Source of the DNA: Gemmatimonadota bacterium | GTDB lineage: Bacteria; GCA-2686955 | DNA: 8,321 bases | Direction: 5' to 3' | Assembly (NCBI GenBank): GCA_002686955.1 | Contig: NYZA01000104.1 | Span: 1 to 8,321, forward strand | In this document: positions 6,947-8,321 of the stretch, one piece after another | How the letters are laid out: the number at the start of each line of letters is the position of its first letter | Position numbering within the stretch: the stretch's first letter is position 1 | Position numbers and translations under genes: made by a program | The notes under the pieces: model-generated | What the model saw: the letters and a program-made list of their open reading frames with translations, nothing else | The model's database searches: none | Told to the model about the DNA's origin: nothing

Positions 6947-7288
6947 CTAGTTTGCCGCGTAGTCCTTGAGCTTCTTGAGCGGTCGGATCTTGATCGCCGT
7001 CGTCGCGGGCTTGGCCGCCACGTCCATGAGCTCACCCGGCTTGAACGGGTTCGGCACATTCTTACGCGCCTTGCGAGCAGGCTTCTTCACTTTCACGATC
7101 TTGAGCAGCCCTGGTAGCACGAACTCGCCCACCGAACGCTTCTTCATGTGACGCTGGATCAAGATGCTGAGCTCGTCGAGGACGTTCGCGACATCCTTGC
7201 GAGCCAGGCCGGTGCTCTCGGAAAGCTCGCCGATCATCTGAGTCTTGCTGAAGCGCTCCTGGACCGCTGCTGTCTTTTGGTTACTCAA
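6947..7288 (-). CDS. HU-family DNA-binding protein (113 aa, TTG start)
   Basis: This is a histone-like nucleoid protein that should bind and bend DNA as a dimer. The N-terminal helical part (FSKTQMIGELSESTGLAR then KDVANVLDELSILIQRHMKK, residues 13-50) and the beta part GEFVLPGLLKIVKVKKPARK (54-73) follow the HU/IHF plan. The DNA-binding arm lies around RKNVPNPFKPGELM (75-88), and a lysine-rich end follows (IRPLKKLKD). At 113 aa it is longer than typical HU (about 90) because of a short N-terminal lead of about 12 residues and a C-terminal extension. The start is TTG 7288 because GGAGGGAG sits six bases upstream; the ATG at 7363 would put that site inside the gene and add residues unlike HU. 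It is probably transcribed alone, as about 175 bases separate it from the radical SAM gene. Confidence 0.9.
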   Translation of the reverse strand: MSNQKTAAVQERFSKTQMIGELSESTGLARKDVANVLDELSILIQRHMKKRSVGEFVLPGLLKIVKVKKPARKARKNVPNPFKPGELMDVAAKPATTAIKIRPLKKLKDYAAN

Positions 7289-7294
7289 AGGGGT

Positions 7295-7302
7295 CTCCCT
7301 CC
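7295..7302 (-). promoter_or_regulatory. Strong ribosome binding site that fixes the HU-like start
   Basis: GGAGGGAG on the minus strand lies six bases before TTG 7288. It is the best Shine-Dalgarno match near the frame and supports the TTG start over the upstream ATG at 7363. Confidence 0.75.
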
Positions 7303-7335
7303 GCTGGGATGGTGATGGATTAGGAATGTCGGGGG

Positions 7336-7363
7336 ATCTTACCTGCGCGCCGCCCCCGCGCAA
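7336..7363 (-). promoter_or_regulatory. Possible promoter for the HU-like gene
   Basis: On the minus strand TTGCGC (7363-7358) and TAAGAT (7341-7336) are 16 bases apart. Transcription would start near 7329, giving a leader of about 40 bases before TTG 7288. The -35 matches only TTG and the spacer is very GC-rich, so support is limited. Confidence 0.3.
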
Positions 7364-7393
7364 AAGGCCGATTTCGCTATTTCTGTCGAACGA

Positions 7394-7405
7394 ATCGGCA
7401 CCGAT
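7394..7405. repeat. Small inverted repeat upstream of the HU-like gene
   Basis: ATCGG-CA-CCGAT is a perfect five-base inverted repeat with a two-base centre, about 30 bases upstream of the proposed -35 of the HU-like gene. It could be a protein binding site, but repeats this short arise by chance. No clear terminator for the radical SAM gene is seen in the same spacer. Confidence 0.2.
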
Positions 7406-7462
7406 ACCGCCTAGGCTAGTCCAAAAGACCGCGAGAGAGGGGTGTTATTCCTTCCCTATGCA

Positions 7463-8321
7463 CTACGGAATGTAGTTGTTGTAGAGCTTCGTTCGCCGCA
7501 TTGGACCGGCCGAGCTCAACCCGAAGCGCATCGACTCAATCCAGCCGAGACCGAAGAACCTGCGTTCGCCGAGGAGCATCAAGATACGGAAGATGCGGAA
7601 AAGGGGGTTCGGCGGAAGCTGCAGCAAACGGCGCACCACACGCTCCCACCACTCCCCCCGGGTCGCCAGCCGGAAGAGCTCGAAGAGATTCGCGAAAGCT
7701 CTAGGATCGTCGACCTTGAACGCCGGCATGAACGAGCCTCTCCGAATCTCCACGCGCGGCCGATCGATCAGCTCTTCCCGGGCGGCTCGATCGGATAGGG
7801 GCGTTCCGGGAATCGGATCTCCGACCGACAGGCGCTGGAAATCCGACCGGATCTCGCGGTTCATTCGAACTGTCGCGAAAGCATCGTCGATCGTTTCACC
7901 GGGGCTCGCCAGGAAATTGAAAGTGACCAGCATCATGCCCCTAGAGCGCACCGCTTCAGCGGCCTCGACGATGTGCTCGTCGGTCACACGCCGCCCAAGA
8001 ATCTCTTCTCTTCTTGGTCGAACGCCACTCTCCAAACCGAGCGCTACCCCCACACAGCCGGCCTCCGCGAGAAGTCGCGCCACTTCATCGTCGACGCGCT
8101 CCGGAGATGCATTCATCGTAAACGCGTAGCCGGCCTCCCCGCGGAATCGGTCGGAGAACTCCTCCAGCCATTTGCGATGGTGCACGAACAGGTCGTCGGC
8201 GAAGTGAACCCTTCTCAGGGGATGATTCCGCCCCAGCTCGAGGACTTCTTCGATCACGCGATCGACCGATTTTCGACGCACGTAGGTGCCTCTGCCATTG
8301 TAGAGCTGAACGAATCCTTCG
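7463..8321 (-). CDS. Radical SAM protein, B12-binding-class, C-terminal part (partial)
   Basis: The frame enters from the right edge and ends at TAG (7465-7463), giving about 285 residues. The GTG at 8281 is internal: the codons before it (FVQLYNGRGTYV) match the segment that follows the CxxxCxxC iron-sulfur motif in this family, so the cluster motif and any N-terminal cobalamin-binding domain lie outside the window. Seen here are the rest of the TIM-barrel, including the SVDRVIEEVLEL helix, RVHFADDLFV strand, GVALGLESG, and FNFLASPGETIDDAFATV followed by MNREIRSDF, which is typical of B12-binding radical SAM proteins. The last roughly 90 residues are helical and basic (WWERVVRRLLQLPPNPLF) and end in LYNNYIP. 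The substrate cannot be told; relatives include methyltransferases and cofactor or lipid-modifying enzymes. Confidence 0.88.
   Translation of the reverse strand, partial: EGFVQLYNGRGTYVRRKSVDRVIEEVLELGRNHPLRRVHFADDLFVHHRKWLEEFSDRFRGEAGYAFTMNASPERVDDEVARLLAEAGCVGVALGLESGVRPRREEILGRRVTDEHIVEAAEAVRSRGMMLVTFNFLASPGETIDDAFATVRMNREIRSDFQRLSVGDPIPGTPLSDRAAREELIDRPRVEIRRGSFMPAFKVDDPRAFANLFELFRLATRGEWWERVVRRLLQLPPNPLFRIFRILMLLGERRFFGLGWIESMRFGLSSAGPMRRTKLYNNYIP

Overview
This is a GC-rich, gene-dense bacterial chromosome segment with seven complete protein genes and two genes cut by the window edges. Likely source: a Gram-negative, high-GC lineage of the kind once grouped as deltaproteobacteria (Myxococcota or Binatota-like), or a similar environmental phylum. 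This rests on the secreted M36-type protease, the short ECF sigma/anti-sigma operon, the lysine-rich HU-like protein and the cysteine-poor Trm112-like protein. The taxonomic inference is weak. I see no tRNA, rRNA, CRISPR array, integrase, transposase gene or plasmid gene.

Left block, minus strand (about 3164 down to 1): a secreted zinc metalloprotease, then 58 bases later an ECF sigma factor, then a single-pass membrane protein whose start codon overlaps the sigma stop (ATGA), then after 20 bases the first 46 codons of a signal-peptide protein that runs off the left edge. The last three form a compact sigma/anti-sigma/exported-protein operon, possibly also reached by transcription from the protease gene. 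The extreme left end carries a short repeat-rich motif inside the partial reading frame, so that gene may be broken.

Middle block, plus strand (3305 to 6438): a class I fructose-1,6-bisphosphatase (gluconeogenesis or Calvin cycle), directly followed by a Rep/UvrD-type DNA helicase. The helicase has no ordinary start codon that would include its conserved N-terminal Q-motif. CTG at 4330, overlapping the fbp stop as CTGA, is the best candidate. The protease and fbp are transcribed divergently from a 140-base spacer in which weak promoter-like hexamers on the two strands overlap.

Right block, minus strand (8321 down to 6511): the C-terminal part of a radical SAM protein of the B12-binding class, an HU-family DNA-binding protein that starts at TTG, and a small Trm112/YcaR-like (UPF0434) protein. 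These are separated by spacers of about 175 and 200 bases, so they are probably separate transcription units. The helicase and the UPF0434 gene converge on a 72-base spacer in which I see no clear terminator.

Most of the window is ordinary housekeeping content. The points worth checking are the helicase start, the possibly disrupted third gene of the sigma operon, the anti-sigma factor without a zinc motif, and the domain make-up of the protease. I do not find a convincing new multi-gene system here.
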